DNA from: Armatimonadota bacterium
GTDB lineage: Bacteria; Armatimonadota; Zipacnadia; Zipacnadales; JABUFB01
Length of the DNA stretch: 64,000 nucleotides
Direction: 5' to 3'
Assembly: GCA_013314775.1 (NCBI GenBank)
Contig: JABUFB010000006.1
Location: forward strand, 1-64,000
In this document: one piece after another, positions 44,501-53,115 of the stretch
Position numbering within the stretch: position 1 is the stretch's first letter
Layout of the letters: every line of letters starts with the position of its first letter
Notes under the pieces: model-generated
What the model was told of the DNA's origin: nothing
The model's input: only the letters and a program-made list of their open reading frames with translations
The model's database searches: none
Program-made: the position numbers and the translations under genes

Positions 44501-45124
44501 GATGTGGATGCCGCCCTGCCGGGTGGCGATCCAGGTGGGTTCGGCACCCTCGGCAACTACGGTCTTCAGGCACTTCTTGCCGGATCGCGGGTTCTCGGAT
44601 ACCCACATGGCCTCGTGCTTCTCATCCCCTGCGTCGTGGTTCCAGCCGTCCGGTGCCACACCCGTGCCTTCCTCCATGCCGCCGTTGCGCACACCGAGGG
44701 ATGCCTGGAGGAAGTCGGGCACACCCCAGGCAGCGGGGTTGTCGAAGTAGACATAGTACAGGGCTTCCGCACCCGCCGCGCATTCGGCGGGAATCACCAG
44801 TGTACTGCCCTCGGGGATTGGGCCGGTCAGTACCGGTGCGCCCGTGGGGGAAATGACGTCGAACAGCATCTCCTGCCCCTGCTGGTTGCAGACCCGCAAT
44901 GCCTCGGCACGCCGGCCCGCGATATCCGCCTGGGTTGCGCCGGAGCCGACCGCCACGTTCACCGGTTCGCCCGCGGCTTCGTGGTCCATGTCATTGCGGA
45001 TAGTGATGACGATGCGCTGTTTCCAGTACCCGCCATTGCCAAGGTAGAGCGGGTGATGCCAGTCCGCGCAGAACGCGGGCAGCGCAAGCGCCGGCAGTAG
45101 TGTGCACAACCAGATGGATCTCAT
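41600..45124 (-). CDS. Large exported DUF4091 / GH123-like glycosidase
   Basis: 1174 residues with a signal peptide (MRSIWLCTLLPALALPAFCA). The N-terminal half has DUF2341-like segments and two jelly-roll carbohydrate-binding-like modules (NGGMEEGTGVAPDGWNHDAG, NPSFEEPGQLPDGWPGGAEG). The C-terminal half has VSVPENAAPGDYSGSVRF and a TIM barrel with FTLYISDEPFDHHEHI, whose Asp-Glu pair matches the catalytic dyad of GH123. GIDWLTYNPYQYGWHRY and REGVEDYEYLYLLRDLV are DUF4091 hallmarks. Likely acts on an N-acetylhexosamine-containing glycan outside the cell. Its dehydrogenase partner lies upstream. Start ATG 45124 has GGAGG. Confidence 0.9.
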   Translation of the reverse strand: MRSIWLCTLLPALALPAFCADWHHPLYLGNGGYWKQRIVITIRNDMDHEAAGEPVNVAVGSGATQADIAGRRAEALRVCNQQGQEMLFDVISPTGAPVLTGPIPEGSTLVIPAECAAGAEALYYVYFDNPAAWGVPDFLQASLGVRNGGMEEGTGVAPDGWNHDAGDEKHEAMWVSENPRSGKKCLKTVVAEGAEPTWIATRQGGIHIVGGARYRMTAWVKAENVKGNAGWYIHVGNEQNYMIISPMLYGGEGTYDWKQVTAEFVAPENANRADLGTVLRGTGTAWFDDVTLETVAEVRVRVTECRREALDVTEIGQDAPWFDDNPGDNLRWDCRVPVRVFNPADQALEQPLVFVDTSIIAARMRGMMNFASVRVTDAGKLVPHYEVSDRLLFEGSIPAKTIKTFYVYFSSDPAIKAAETSDYAGLLASDRNLVRNPSFEEPGQLPDGWPGGAEGVQSDGTEMAVVEGGLFGSRAVRMSIPEGSTRSWTGWRQNVPVQPFKSYFLSGWLKTEDVSPSAQIHAHYRNADGELCESRKFTSIGPALSGTKDWTLMAGLFEMPEDIATFQVHLTMNASGTVWHDGIVLAEAVEGTVGPIEGAQTEALAELAVWPVNAVVKVFPDDIPPREAPATVISCARNEKEPLQLALRSPRDLTGVKASVVAPVNAAGARLDDVEINVVGFVPIDHKTNYYSTDSPSWHRKYPKSPGACDGWPGMWPDPLLPTNTFDLPENTTQPVWVTVSVPENAAPGDYSGSVRFRAEGLDARVPFTVHVWDFTLPRENHVKAIYDVRQNEGWWQVPGQTRQETLEQFWRFMADHRTNPHQVYPAPSIRYENGQVIADFEDFDRAAEVFFNELGMKHSYTPWYFYCFGWGHPPGEKFGEAPYPGEYPYQDVDRAVLRPEFKTAYQACLGAFWTHIKEKGWDDKFTLYISDEPFDHHEHIIKQMQALCDMIHEVDPAIPIYCSTWRHIPAWNGYLDVWGIGHYGCVPVDVIKERKEAGDTIWWTTDGQMCTDTPYCAVERLLPHYCFKYGADAYEFWGIDWLTYNPYQYGWHRYIHQSGEPGEYTWVRYPNGDGFLAYPGSLIGHPGPVSSVRLAQAREGVEDYEYLYLLRDLVAKGKAAGKDVSAGEAALELASTLVEIPNAGGRYSTKILPEPQKLYDIREAVAEAIERLK

Positions 45125-45158
45125 CGTGGAACGCCTCCAGAATCGCCGGTCTTTCCGG

Positions 45159-46199
45159 CTAGACATGCCATACATAGAGCTCGCGGTTCTCCAGCGGCAG
45201 ATCAACCCATGCCCCGCCTTGGCGGTGACTTTCGGCAGTTGCGAAGCAGATCTCCGTGGAGTGGTGAGCGACCTCAATGTTGTTCAGCGTTTCACGCCCC
45301 GTCTCATACGCGTCCACCAGGTCCTCCAGGCACGCCACCGTCGCGCTGACCTGCACAGGAATCTCCATCACTTCAGGCAGGTAGCGGGGCCACTTGAGCG
45401 GCGGATTCTCGGGTCTACGGATCACGAAGTCCATGCCGTTATTGAGACATTCGATGATCCCCGCGCTGCCGATTATCTCCACATCATAGTTCCCGAAGGG
45501 CACTTGCCAGGCCTGCGCGCCGCCCTCGAATTCAACCCGGTACACCGCGCCGGGGTCGTGATCAAGACGGTTGCCCACGAACTCGGTGCCCCGGGGAAGC
45601 TCCCCCCAGACCCTGAGCGCCTTCGGGTCACCCAGCATGAACATGGCGAAATCCACCGCGTGGATATTGCTGTGCAGCAGGCTACCGCCGGATTTCTGAA
45701 TGACCGCCCGGGGTTCGCCGATGATGCCATCAGCGATCATGGCCCGCACCTTCTGGTAGTGGTCGCCGAAGCGGCGCAACACTCCGGTGTTGAAGACCGT
45801 GCCATTGCGGAGGATGGCATCGCGCACCGCATCCGCTTCCAACATGGAGCAGGCCATCGCCTTCTCCAGATACATCATGGGCACGCCGGCATCAGCGCAG
45901 GCCACTGCAAGCTCAGCGTGGTTTTCGCCGCGGGTGCAAATGGCCACCATGTCCGGGCGCTCCTGCTCGATCATCCGCAGGAAGTCCTCGTACAGGGCCG
46001 AGCAGCCCCAGCGCTGTCTGCAGGCCTCGCGCTTCGTGGGGTCCAGGTCGGCGCCGCAGGCGAACTCCAGCCGCGGACTCTCTGCGCAGGCTCCTGCAAT
46101 GCTGTACGGGAGCCGGAATGCCTCGTACCCGACCACTTCGTCACATATGGTGCAGCCCATCCGCCCTAACCCGATGATCCCGACGCGGTATGTTCGCAC
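45159..46199 (-). CDS. GFO/IDH/MocA-family oxidoreductase
   Basis: 346 residues. The N-terminal NAD(P) fold has YRVGIIGLGRMGCTICDEV and MVAICTRGENHAELAVACADAG; MMYLEKAMACSMLEAD carries the conserved catalytic-region Glu-Lys, and SGGSLLHSNIHAVDFAMFMLGD is the C-terminal domain motif with the catalytic histidine. Likely oxidises or reduces a sugar or inositol. GTG 46199 is chosen because GGAGGG lies four bases upstream. Followed 34 bases later by the DUF4091 glycosidase, suggesting one glycan pathway. Confidence 0.9.
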   Translation of the reverse strand: MRTYRVGIIGLGRMGCTICDEVVGYEAFRLPYSIAGACAESPRLEFACGADLDPTKREACRQRWGCSALYEDFLRMIEQERPDMVAICTRGENHAELAVACADAGVPMMYLEKAMACSMLEADAVRDAILRNGTVFNTGVLRRFGDHYQKVRAMIADGIIGEPRAVIQKSGGSLLHSNIHAVDFAMFMLGDPKALRVWGELPRGTEFVGNRLDHDPGAVYRVEFEGGAQAWQVPFGNYDVEIIGSAGIIECLNNGMDFVIRRPENPPLKWPRYLPEVMEIPVQVSATVACLEDLVDAYETGRETLNNIEVAHHSTEICFATAESHRQGGAWVDLPLENRELYVWHV

Positions 46200-46624
46200 A
46201 GCGCCCTCCGAGGGAACTCTTAGAGACTGTTTGGAGGATTTCGCCGGCGAACCGGGAAAGACCTCGCAGCATTGGCGCCAACCGGCACATTCCTCGGCAT
46301 ACCGAGAGAGTAGCTGATGCGCGCACCCGAGGTGCCCGTGGAGACGCGGCACGGACCTTCAACGGTGCTCTGACCGCAGTGTCATCGGTGCGCGAAAGTC
46401 GGGTGCTGCAGGTGACGAGCCCGGCATGACTGGTGCTAATATGCTGAATCTCGGTCTTTGGGTTGATTCCTTGCGCGGATTTGCAGTAAACTGCACGGTG
46501 AGTTGGCGATGCATCCCCTTCGGCGTTCAGAAGGGGCTGTTGTAGTGGGTCCAATACGAGCTAATCGTCGCAGCACATGAACACAGCAACCATCGATGTC
46601 CGGCATTCATCGGGAGGGAACTGT
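46200..46624. other. Divergent intergenic region, dehydrogenase / TPR protein
   Basis: 425 bases. It holds the promoter at 46463-46492 and a leader hairpin CCCCTTC (46515-46521) / GAAGGGG (46530-46536). I see no gene or tRNA in the rest and no good leftward promoter. Confidence 0.45.
46463..46492 (+). promoter_or_regulatory. Promoter of the exported TPR gene
   Basis: TTGATT (46463-46468) and TAAACT (46487-46492), 18-base spacer, giving a leader of about 125 bases that contains a 7-bp hairpin. Confidence 0.5.
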
Positions 46625-49405
46625 ATGCGTTCTCCTTCGCGGCCTGCCCCTGTGCGGCCAGTCATTACAGCCGTTGTGTGTTGCCTGGTGCTGTTCGTGA
46701 TGGCGTATCCGGGAGCGGCGGAAAGCTCGGTGAATCTGCCGGGCAAGAACCTGGGCTGGCCTTTCGGACAGCCTTCGTACACAGTGCCGGATAGCTACCA
46801 TTCCCACTTCGCGCTGGGGCAGGAGCTTATGCAGTCCGGTGACCTGGACGGGGCGGCGCGCGAATTCCTCGAATGCATCCGCTTGTTCGAGCCGTATGTT
46901 GCTCAGCGAGAGCGACAGGGAGACTACCAGGATACGCTCATGATGGAGGTGTATTTCCGGCCGCTGGCCACCGCCTGCCTCAACCTGGGGCACGCGCTGC
47001 GCAGCATGGACCGGCTGGACACCGCCATCGAGCTTTTCACTGGCGCGGCCGATCTCGCCCCGGGATTTGTGCCGGCCCAGGAAGCCCTGGGCCGAGCGCT
47101 CATCGAGAAGGGCCAGATCATGCGGGCGAAGGCCGCGGGCGAGACCAAGCTCCTCCACCTGCCAAAGCCCACGGAGAAGGAGCTCAACCTGTATCGCTCG
47201 GCAATCGCCCACCTCTACGTTGCCATGCAGCTGGAACCGGACAACGCCGGTGTTCGCGTGGCCCTGAGCGAAGGCCTGCGGCACTGGGGAGTGCTGGACG
47301 GCGCTCTGACCCACGCGCGCCGCGCGGTGGCGATCGCTCCGACCGATGCGAATGCCCAGTACGCGCTCGGTCTGGCATACGCGGCTCTTGGGCAGTCCCA
47401 GGCGGCCGCCGACGCTTACCGCCAGGCACTCAAGGTCTCGCTCTCACAGCCCGCTGCGTTTCAGGCCAAGGTCCAGAACAGCCTTGCACAGGCGCTGTCG
47501 GCCTCGGGCAACTTCGACGATGCAGTTGCGGCTTACAAGAAGGCCGTCAGCCTTGACCCCCAGAGCGCGGTCTATCAGAACAACCTCGGCGCCGCTCTCC
47601 GCGTTGTCGGCAAGTCGCAGGAGTCCACGACCCCGCTGGCTGAAGCCACAGTGCTCGACCCCGGTGGCGGCGTGTACCACGCGAACCTCGCTGCGGCCGC
47701 CATGGATATCGGGCAGATCAACGAGGCGATCCAGTCATATCGCAAGGTGCTTCGCCTCGACGCCTCCGATCCGAAGATCCATCACCAGATCGGCAATGCC
47801 CTGCGGCAGCGTGGCCAGCTGACCAACGCCATCAACACCTGTGCGGCCCTCAGGAACATGGAGATCACCGACGACACGGTGGAAGGCGCACTTGCGCTCA
47901 TCGCCGTGCATTACCTGTCCGGGCATCGCCTGTCGCTGGTTGACGCCATGGACCCGCGCGCCTATGACGTCATCCCGCGGCTTGTCTTCTCCCCGGATCG
48001 CTGGGCGGCCATGAAAGCGGAACTGCGCAGGCAGTGGATGAACCTGGAAGAGCGGCCGCTGTACGGCACGACGCGTCTGGCACTTCAGCGCATGATTCTT
48101 GACTTCGACGCGGTCGAGCCCGTTCTTGTCCCGCTTCTCATGCGGTTCACCCAGGTCATCGAGATCAACGCGGCAGGTCTGAACGCCTCCGTACCTCTTG
48201 AACTGCCCGAGAAACTGGCAAGCATGGCGGCCAAGGACAGCGCGCTGGCCGCCTCGATCCACTCCCTGAGCCCCGAGAGTCGCTGCGCGATTGTCGGCGT
48301 TTCCCAGGTGCTGCGTCAGCTCGGAGACAGCCGCGAGGCGATCGCCGAACTCAGCTGGGCAAGCCGGCTGGATCCCAAGAATGCCTACGTGCTGGTGGAC
48401 TGGGGCCTCGCCCTCATGGACGCCGGGGACAATGTCCAGGCTCTGGCCAAGTTCCGGCAGGCTGCCCGGTTGGCCCCGGACATGCCACAGGCGCACTTCA
48501 ACGGCGGCGTGGCTCTCGGCCGCATGGGCCAGGTAGCTCAGGCGGTTGATGCCTGGCAGCGCGCCATGGATATGGGGATGAATGACCCGCAGATCTACAA
48601 CTTCATGGGCATCGCGCGGCTCCAGGAAACCGAACTGGACTACGCCTTCTCCATGTTCCGCCGTGCGGCTCAGCTTGATCCCGGCTATGCGCCTTCTCAG
48701 TACTACTTGGGCATCGCCTCGGCGCTTCAGCTCTCCGCTTCACCCATCACCAGCGCGGTTCTCGACGAAGCACGTCTGGCCACCCGCATCGGGAAAGGGC
48801 ACTATCGCGTCCGCGGCGAGTTCATCAAGAGCGATGCTTTCGCTAATGCGATGCAGTTGATTACCCGCGCCGACAGCATCGATCCTGATCGCAAGGTGGA
48901 CTACTACGCCACCGGCGTGGTGCTCGCGCTGCATGACCCAGCCCTGTCCGACAACCAAGGCGTAGACATCGTCCACCTTCCGACGCGTGTGCGTGGGCTG
49001 GAGCTCGGATGGACAGAGGTCACCAACAACGTGGCGGTCTGCAGCGCTCTGAACGGCGACCTTGACAAGGCGGAAGCTCTGCTGCGCATTGCCGTGGAGG
49101 ACGAACCAGACTGCGCGGTCGCTCACTGGAACCTGGGCCGTGTGCTGATGGCGAAGAAGCTCGAGGGCGAGGGGCTGCAGGAATTGGACACGGCGGCTCG
49201 CCTCGCACGCACCCAGGGCCTGCCCTACGAGTTCCAGATCGCTCCGGTCATGCCCGCGCCGGCGCCGACGCCCGCGGCTCCAGCCGGCGGCATCACCACC
49301 CCCGAGGGCGCTGAGGCCGCTGCCGCCACCGGCTCGAAAGCATGTGGCGGCTGGACGCCCATGGACGGCCTGCTCGAAGCCTTCCGGGCCAAAGCCTACT
49401 TCTAG
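46625..49405 (+). CDS. Large exported TPR protein
   Basis: 926 residues from ATG 46625 (GGGAGGGAA upstream; ATG 46577 is an earlier alternative). A signal peptide ends near PGAAESS. More than ten TPR-like repeats follow (HYALGLAYAALGQSQAAADA-type units, seen as ANAQYALGLAYAALGQSQAA, VYQNNLGAALRVVGKSQE, AHFNGGVALGRMGQVAQAV), interrupted by a non-repeat segment around residues 430-540. The tail is alanine/proline-rich. Likely a periplasmic or surface scaffold. Independent promoter and terminator. Confidence 0.88.
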   Translation: MRSPSRPAPVRPVITAVVCCLVLFVMAYPGAAESSVNLPGKNLGWPFGQPSYTVPDSYHSHFALGQELMQSGDLDGAAREFLECIRLFEPYVAQRERQGDYQDTLMMEVYFRPLATACLNLGHALRSMDRLDTAIELFTGAADLAPGFVPAQEALGRALIEKGQIMRAKAAGETKLLHLPKPTEKELNLYRSAIAHLYVAMQLEPDNAGVRVALSEGLRHWGVLDGALTHARRAVAIAPTDANAQYALGLAYAALGQSQAAADAYRQALKVSLSQPAAFQAKVQNSLAQALSASGNFDDAVAAYKKAVSLDPQSAVYQNNLGAALRVVGKSQESTTPLAEATVLDPGGGVYHANLAAAAMDIGQINEAIQSYRKVLRLDASDPKIHHQIGNALRQRGQLTNAINTCAALRNMEITDDTVEGALALIAVHYLSGHRLSLVDAMDPRAYDVIPRLVFSPDRWAAMKAELRRQWMNLEERPLYGTTRLALQRMILDFDAVEPVLVPLLMRFTQVIEINAAGLNASVPLELPEKLASMAAKDSALAASIHSLSPESRCAIVGVSQVLRQLGDSREAIAELSWASRLDPKNAYVLVDWGLALMDAGDNVQALAKFRQAARLAPDMPQAHFNGGVALGRMGQVAQAVDAWQRAMDMGMNDPQIYNFMGIARLQETELDYAFSMFRRAAQLDPGYAPSQYYLGIASALQLSASPITSAVLDEARLATRIGKGHYRVRGEFIKSDAFANAMQLITRADSIDPDRKVDYYATGVVLALHDPALSDNQGVDIVHLPTRVRGLELGWTEVTNNVAVCSALNGDLDKAEALLRIAVEDEPDCAVAHWNLGRVLMAKKLEGEGLQELDTAARLARTQGLPYEFQIAPVMPAPAPTPAAPAGGITTPEGAEAAAATGSKACGGWTPMDGLLEAFRAKAYF

Positions 49406-49432
49406 ACCCGGTTAGTCCCCTTGAACTGGTAA

Positions 49433-49468
49433 CGCCCTCCCCGACGCAGGGGAGGGCGCTTTGTTTTC
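49433..49468 (+). terminator. Intrinsic terminator after the TPR gene
   Basis: CGCCCTCCCC (49433-49442) pairs with GGGGAGGGCG (49449-49458) around GACGCA and is followed by CTTTGTTTTC. Confidence 0.85.
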
Positions 49469-49488
49469 TGAACCGTCACCAGAATAGG

Positions 49489-50103
49489 CTACTGCTGGAG
49501 TGCCAGGCGCCTGCATTTCGCGTATCCGTCTTCCACAACCACCGTCACCTGCACCTTACACGGCTCAGCGCCAAGTAGCTCGAGCGTCATCTCACAGGCA
49601 TTCTCCGCGAGTCCCGCCGACAGAACCCTGCCCAGCTTACGGGGCTCGGATGTGAGCCACTGAATCGCTTCCGTGGGGTTCTTGAACCCCTGCGCATCCC
49701 AGTCATCATCGACGAAGCAGTCGCGGATACTCTCGGGCGCAGACTCGTCGGTGTCCAGGCTGTCTCCATGGTCCGGGTCGCCATCAGCCGGTTCAGTCTC
49801 GGAAGTCTCAATGGCGGATGGGACGAAATTGCCGAGATCGCGCAGCCATTCCTTCCCCAACTCCTCTGCCTGGCGCAAGGTCATCTTCGGTTTCCCGCAA
49901 CCCCAGCAGATTGTGAGCAGGCACGCCCAGAGGCACGACCAAGCGCAAAGACCGCGCAGGTCGAAGCGGGAGGCCCGACGTGTGGAGGGGCAGGGTTGAG
50001 TGGCGTGATCCACGAGGAGATCAACGGCACAGCAGGGCAGGGCCTTGAGGGGTGACCTGGCCGGCGCCGGCCCGGCGCCCGGATGGGACACGGGGCCCTG
50101 CAC
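49489..50103 (-). CDS. Putative lipoprotein, uncertain start
   Basis: The convincing part begins with a hydrophobic stretch LCAWSCLWACLLTICWGC followed by GKPK, where LTICWGC offers a lipobox-like cysteine. About 125 acidic residues follow (ETEPADGDPDHGDSLDTDES) and a compact end (TEAIQWLTSEPRKLG, TVVVEDGYAKCRRL). No family recognised. The annotated GTG 50103 leaves a long, odd N-terminus, so an internal GTG/TTG start is more likely. Confidence 0.5.
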   Translation of the reverse strand: MQGPVSHPGAGPAPARSPLKALPCCAVDLLVDHATQPCPSTRRASRFDLRGLCAWSCLWACLLTICWGCGKPKMTLRQAEELGKEWLRDLGNFVPSAIETSETEPADGDPDHGDSLDTDESAPESIRDCFVDDDWDAQGFKNPTEAIQWLTSEPRKLGRVLSAGLAENACEMTLELLGAEPCKVQVTVVVEDGYAKCRRLALQQ

Positions 50104-50129
50104 ACGAGGCTTCCGGGGTTAGCTCGAGC

Positions 50130-50420
50130 CTACCCGAACTTCCAGACTACCCCGAAGCCGCCGCGGGGGTACTCCCAGGAAATGTTGTCGTACGGGCAGA
50201 CGATCTTGCAGACTCCGCACTCGACGCAGTTTTCATAGGCGACCAAGATCTCGCCGCCCTCCCACTCGTAAACCTCCGCCGGGCAGCGCGGGATACAGGG
50301 CTTGTCCTGGCAGCGCGCACAGACCGCCTGATCCTTGATCTTCAGGTGTGAAATCTCATCTGTCTTGTACTTGATCTTGTAGAGTGCTTCGGGCAGGCCA
50401 ACGTTTCTCTGCTGACTCAT
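50130..50420 (-). CDS. fixX: Ferredoxin-like protein FixX
   Basis: 96 residues with cluster motifs CARCQDKPCIPRCP and CVECGVCKIVCPYDNISWEYPRGGFGV, the C-terminal form typical of FixX. It hands electrons to FixC in the FixABCX complex. Its ATG overlaps the fixC stop (ATGA). It is the last gene of the unit. Confidence 0.94.
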   Translation of the reverse strand: MSQQRNVGLPEALYKIKYKTDEISHLKIKDQAVCARCQDKPCIPRCPAEVYEWEGGEILVAYENCVECGVCKIVCPYDNISWEYPRGGFGVVWKFG

Positions 50421-51733
50421 ATGAAGGACCTCGCGGCGTCCAGCGCATCCCACGCCAGGCCGAAGATGTTGCGTCGCTGGAAAAGCGATTGGATGATTTT
50501 CCACTGCTTGGTGCGCTTTGGCACCCCGTCAACCGTGAGCATCTCCCGGGCCGCCTGTGATGCAAACTCCGGGTACACGCTGAAGATCGGGTGGGTCTCC
50601 ATGTACTTCGACGCGTTGCGGTACTTACGAAGGTCGGATAGGATGAAACTATGCTCCAGGCGCTCGCGATAGTGGTGGAGCGTGCGGGCGCTGAAGTCTC
50701 CTTTCTCGTGGGCCTCAATAGCCGTGTCTGCGGCCAGGCGCCCCGAGGTAATCGCCAGGTTAGACCCCTCGCGATGCAGCGAGTTGACCAGCATCGCCGC
50801 GTCTCCCGCGATCATGATCCCGTTGCCGAAAAGCTGGGGCATGGAGTTGTAGCCGCCTTCGGGGATCATGTGCGACAGGTACTCCAGCGTCTGGCCGCCC
50901 TCAAGCAGCGGCGCTACCATGGGGTGATTTTTCATCCGCTGGAGCAGGTCGAATGGAGTGAAGCCCCCGTGGATCGCGTCCTCTAGAAGCGCCCCGACAC
51001 CCACCGAGAGAGTCGTCTTGTTGGTGTAGATGAAGCCCATGCCCAGCATCCCCGCCGCGGCATCGGCCATGAGCTCAATCGCCACGCCCTTGGAACCATC
51101 GGGCAGGTTGAACCGGTCGTTGATGACCTGCTCGGGCAGGCTGATGATCTCCTTGGTGATGCTTGCGGCCTGGTCGGGGCGCAGGGGCTTTTGCATCCCG
51201 AGACTCACTGCAAGCTGCGGGTTGACACCTTCGCACAGGATAACAACCGGCGCGTACAGGTCACCCTCCTCGCGCCCGCAGAGCACGCCTTTGACCTTGT
51301 CGCCATCGGTGAGGATCCGGTCGACACGGGTCTGAGGGATGATGAGGGCGCCCGCGTCCTCAGCCTGCTTCGCGAACCATGCGTCGAGCTTGACCCGCAG
51401 GATACTGTATGCGTTGGGCCCGTCCTGTACGAACTTGTCGCTGCGATAGCCGAACTTGAGCGCGGAGTCGGGGGTGAGCATCCAGTACTGCTGCTCGAAA
51501 ATTGAGCGTTCCATCGGCGCCTCGGCCACGAGATTGGGCCAGACTTCGGACGTCGGGCGGACGTAGAGAATGCCGCCCATGACGTTCTTCGTGCCGGGCT
51601 TGTCGCCGCGCTCGATGACGATGGTGTTCAGCCCCGCACGGGCGCAGGTGGTCGCCGCTGCGAGCCCTGATGGCCCGGCGCCGACGATGATCACATCAAA
51701 GTGCTTGTTACTCGCGCCGTTTTCTGGCGTCAT
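50417..51733 (-). CDS. fixC: ETF:quinone oxidoreductase-like flavoprotein FixC
   Basis: 438 residues. FAD-binding VIIVGAGPSGLAAATTCARAG, then GTKNVMGGILYVRPTSE and the second FAD region GIMIAGDAAMLVNSLHREGSNLAITSG-type residues. In FixABCX this subunit passes the high-potential electron to quinone. It lies between fixB and fixX with 27 bases to fixB. Confidence 0.94.
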   Translation of the reverse strand: MTPENGASNKHFDVIIVGAGPSGLAAATTCARAGLNTIVIERGDKPGTKNVMGGILYVRPTSEVWPNLVAEAPMERSIFEQQYWMLTPDSALKFGYRSDKFVQDGPNAYSILRVKLDAWFAKQAEDAGALIIPQTRVDRILTDGDKVKGVLCGREEGDLYAPVVILCEGVNPQLAVSLGMQKPLRPDQAASITKEIISLPEQVINDRFNLPDGSKGVAIELMADAAAGMLGMGFIYTNKTTLSVGVGALLEDAIHGGFTPFDLLQRMKNHPMVAPLLEGGQTLEYLSHMIPEGGYNSMPQLFGNGIMIAGDAAMLVNSLHREGSNLAITSGRLAADTAIEAHEKGDFSARTLHHYRERLEHSFILSDLRKYRNASKYMETHPIFSVYPEFASQAAREMLTVDGVPKRTKQWKIIQSLFQRRNIFGLAWDALDAARSFI

Positions 51734-51760
51734 TCGCTGCTGCTCTCCTCGCGGAAGTGG

Positions 51761-53059
51761 CTACAGCTTCTCCTCGCCCAGGAGGATGCGCTTGAGGTCG
51801 CGCTCCCGGGCCACCTTGATCAATTCGGGGACGACCTTGTACAAGTCGCCCACGATTCCGAAGGTGGCCACGTTGAAAATCTTGGCGTTTGGATCGCTGT
51901 TGATGGCGACGATCACGTCTGAACCTTCCATGCCGACCAGGTGCTGGATTGCACCGCTGATGCCGCATGCCACGTACAGCCGAGGCCGCACGGTGGTGCC
52001 GGTCTGGCCGACCTGGTGATCGTGGCTAATCCAGCCTGCGTCCACCGTGGCGCGACTTGCGCCCACATCGGCGCCAAGAGCATCGGCCAGTTCGCGGATG
52101 AGATCGAACCCCGAAGGACCACCCAGGCCGCGGCCGCCCGAGACAATGATCTCGCTGAAAGTCAGGTTTGGCTTCTCCCCACCCTCGCGCGGCCGGAACT
52201 CCACCACTTTGGTGGGTATCTGATCCTCGACGAGGTCCAGAGCCTCGGCGATCACGTCAACTCCCCGCCCGGGCTGAGGGGTGGCGGCGTGCATAACCCT
52301 TGGGCGCACGGTTGCCATTTGCGGCCGGTGCTTGCGGGTCACGATGGTGGCCATGATATTTCCGCCGAAAGCCGGGCGGGTCTGGAGCAGGTTGCGCGTC
52401 GCGGGGTCTATTGCCAGGCCCGTACAGTCGGCGGTCAGACCGGTGTGCAGATCCGTCGCGATGGCCCCCGCGAGGTCGCGGCCCATGGTGGTTGCGCCCA
52501 TAAGGACGATCTCGGGTTTGTGCTTCTCGATGAGCTGGATGGCGCCAGCCGCATATGGATCGGTGCGGTAGTCGGCGAGCACCGGGGAGTCCATCACGAA
52601 GGCCTGATCGGCGCCGAACTCTCCGGTCTGGCGAACCACATTATCTACGCCGTGCCCCAGCACGATGGCACCGAGCTTGCTGCCCAGGGCATCCGCGAGC
52701 TTGCGCGCCTCGCCCAGGAGTTCCCAGCTCACCGGGTGAACCTGTCCGCGGGATTGCTCCACGAAGACCCAGACGCCCGAGTACTCGGCGAGCTTCGCCG
52801 CAAGTGCGCGCTCTTCGGCCTCCTCATCGGATACCGGCTCGGGCTCTGTCGGGCCGGTGTCACCACCCTCAACGATGATCTCAAAGCAGTTCGCCGGGCA
52901 GACCTTACCGCACTTGCCGCAAGCGATGCATTTTTCCATGTCCACCCGCGCGATGCCGTCCACCATCTCGATGGCATCCACAGGGCACTCGCCGACGCAG
53001 TAGGTGCAGCCAGTGCATTTCTCCTGCTCGTAGATGAGCGTGCGCTTCTTCTTGGCCAT
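51761..53059 (-). CDS. fixB: Electron-transfer flavoprotein alpha subunit FixB with ferredoxin domain
   Basis: 432 residues, about 100 longer than a plain EtfA. The extra N-terminus has two [4Fe-4S] motifs, CTGCTYCVGECP and CIACGKCGKVCP. The EtfA part has VWVFVEQSRGQVHPVSWELL, PVVLMGATTMGRDLA-like residues (seen as IVLMGATTMGRDLA), VSGGRGLGGPSGFDLI and GQTGTTVRPRLYVACGISGAIQH for FAD. Similar ferredoxin-fused EtfA subunits occur in bifurcating ETFs such as caffeyl-CoA reductase CarE. Confidence 0.94.
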   Translation of the reverse strand: MAKKKRTLIYEQEKCTGCTYCVGECPVDAIEMVDGIARVDMEKCIACGKCGKVCPANCFEIIVEGGDTGPTEPEPVSDEEAEERALAAKLAEYSGVWVFVEQSRGQVHPVSWELLGEARKLADALGSKLGAIVLGHGVDNVVRQTGEFGADQAFVMDSPVLADYRTDPYAAGAIQLIEKHKPEIVLMGATTMGRDLAGAIATDLHTGLTADCTGLAIDPATRNLLQTRPAFGGNIMATIVTRKHRPQMATVRPRVMHAATPQPGRGVDVIAEALDLVEDQIPTKVVEFRPREGGEKPNLTFSEIIVSGGRGLGGPSGFDLIRELADALGADVGASRATVDAGWISHDHQVGQTGTTVRPRLYVACGISGAIQHLVGMEGSDVIVAINSDPNAKIFNVATFGIVGDLYKVVPELIKVARERDLKRILLGEEKL

Positions 53060-53115
53060 GAACCGGACTCCACAGGTGGGTTACAGTCTCGATCGTTCCG
53101 CGGTGCGGGGCGGGG

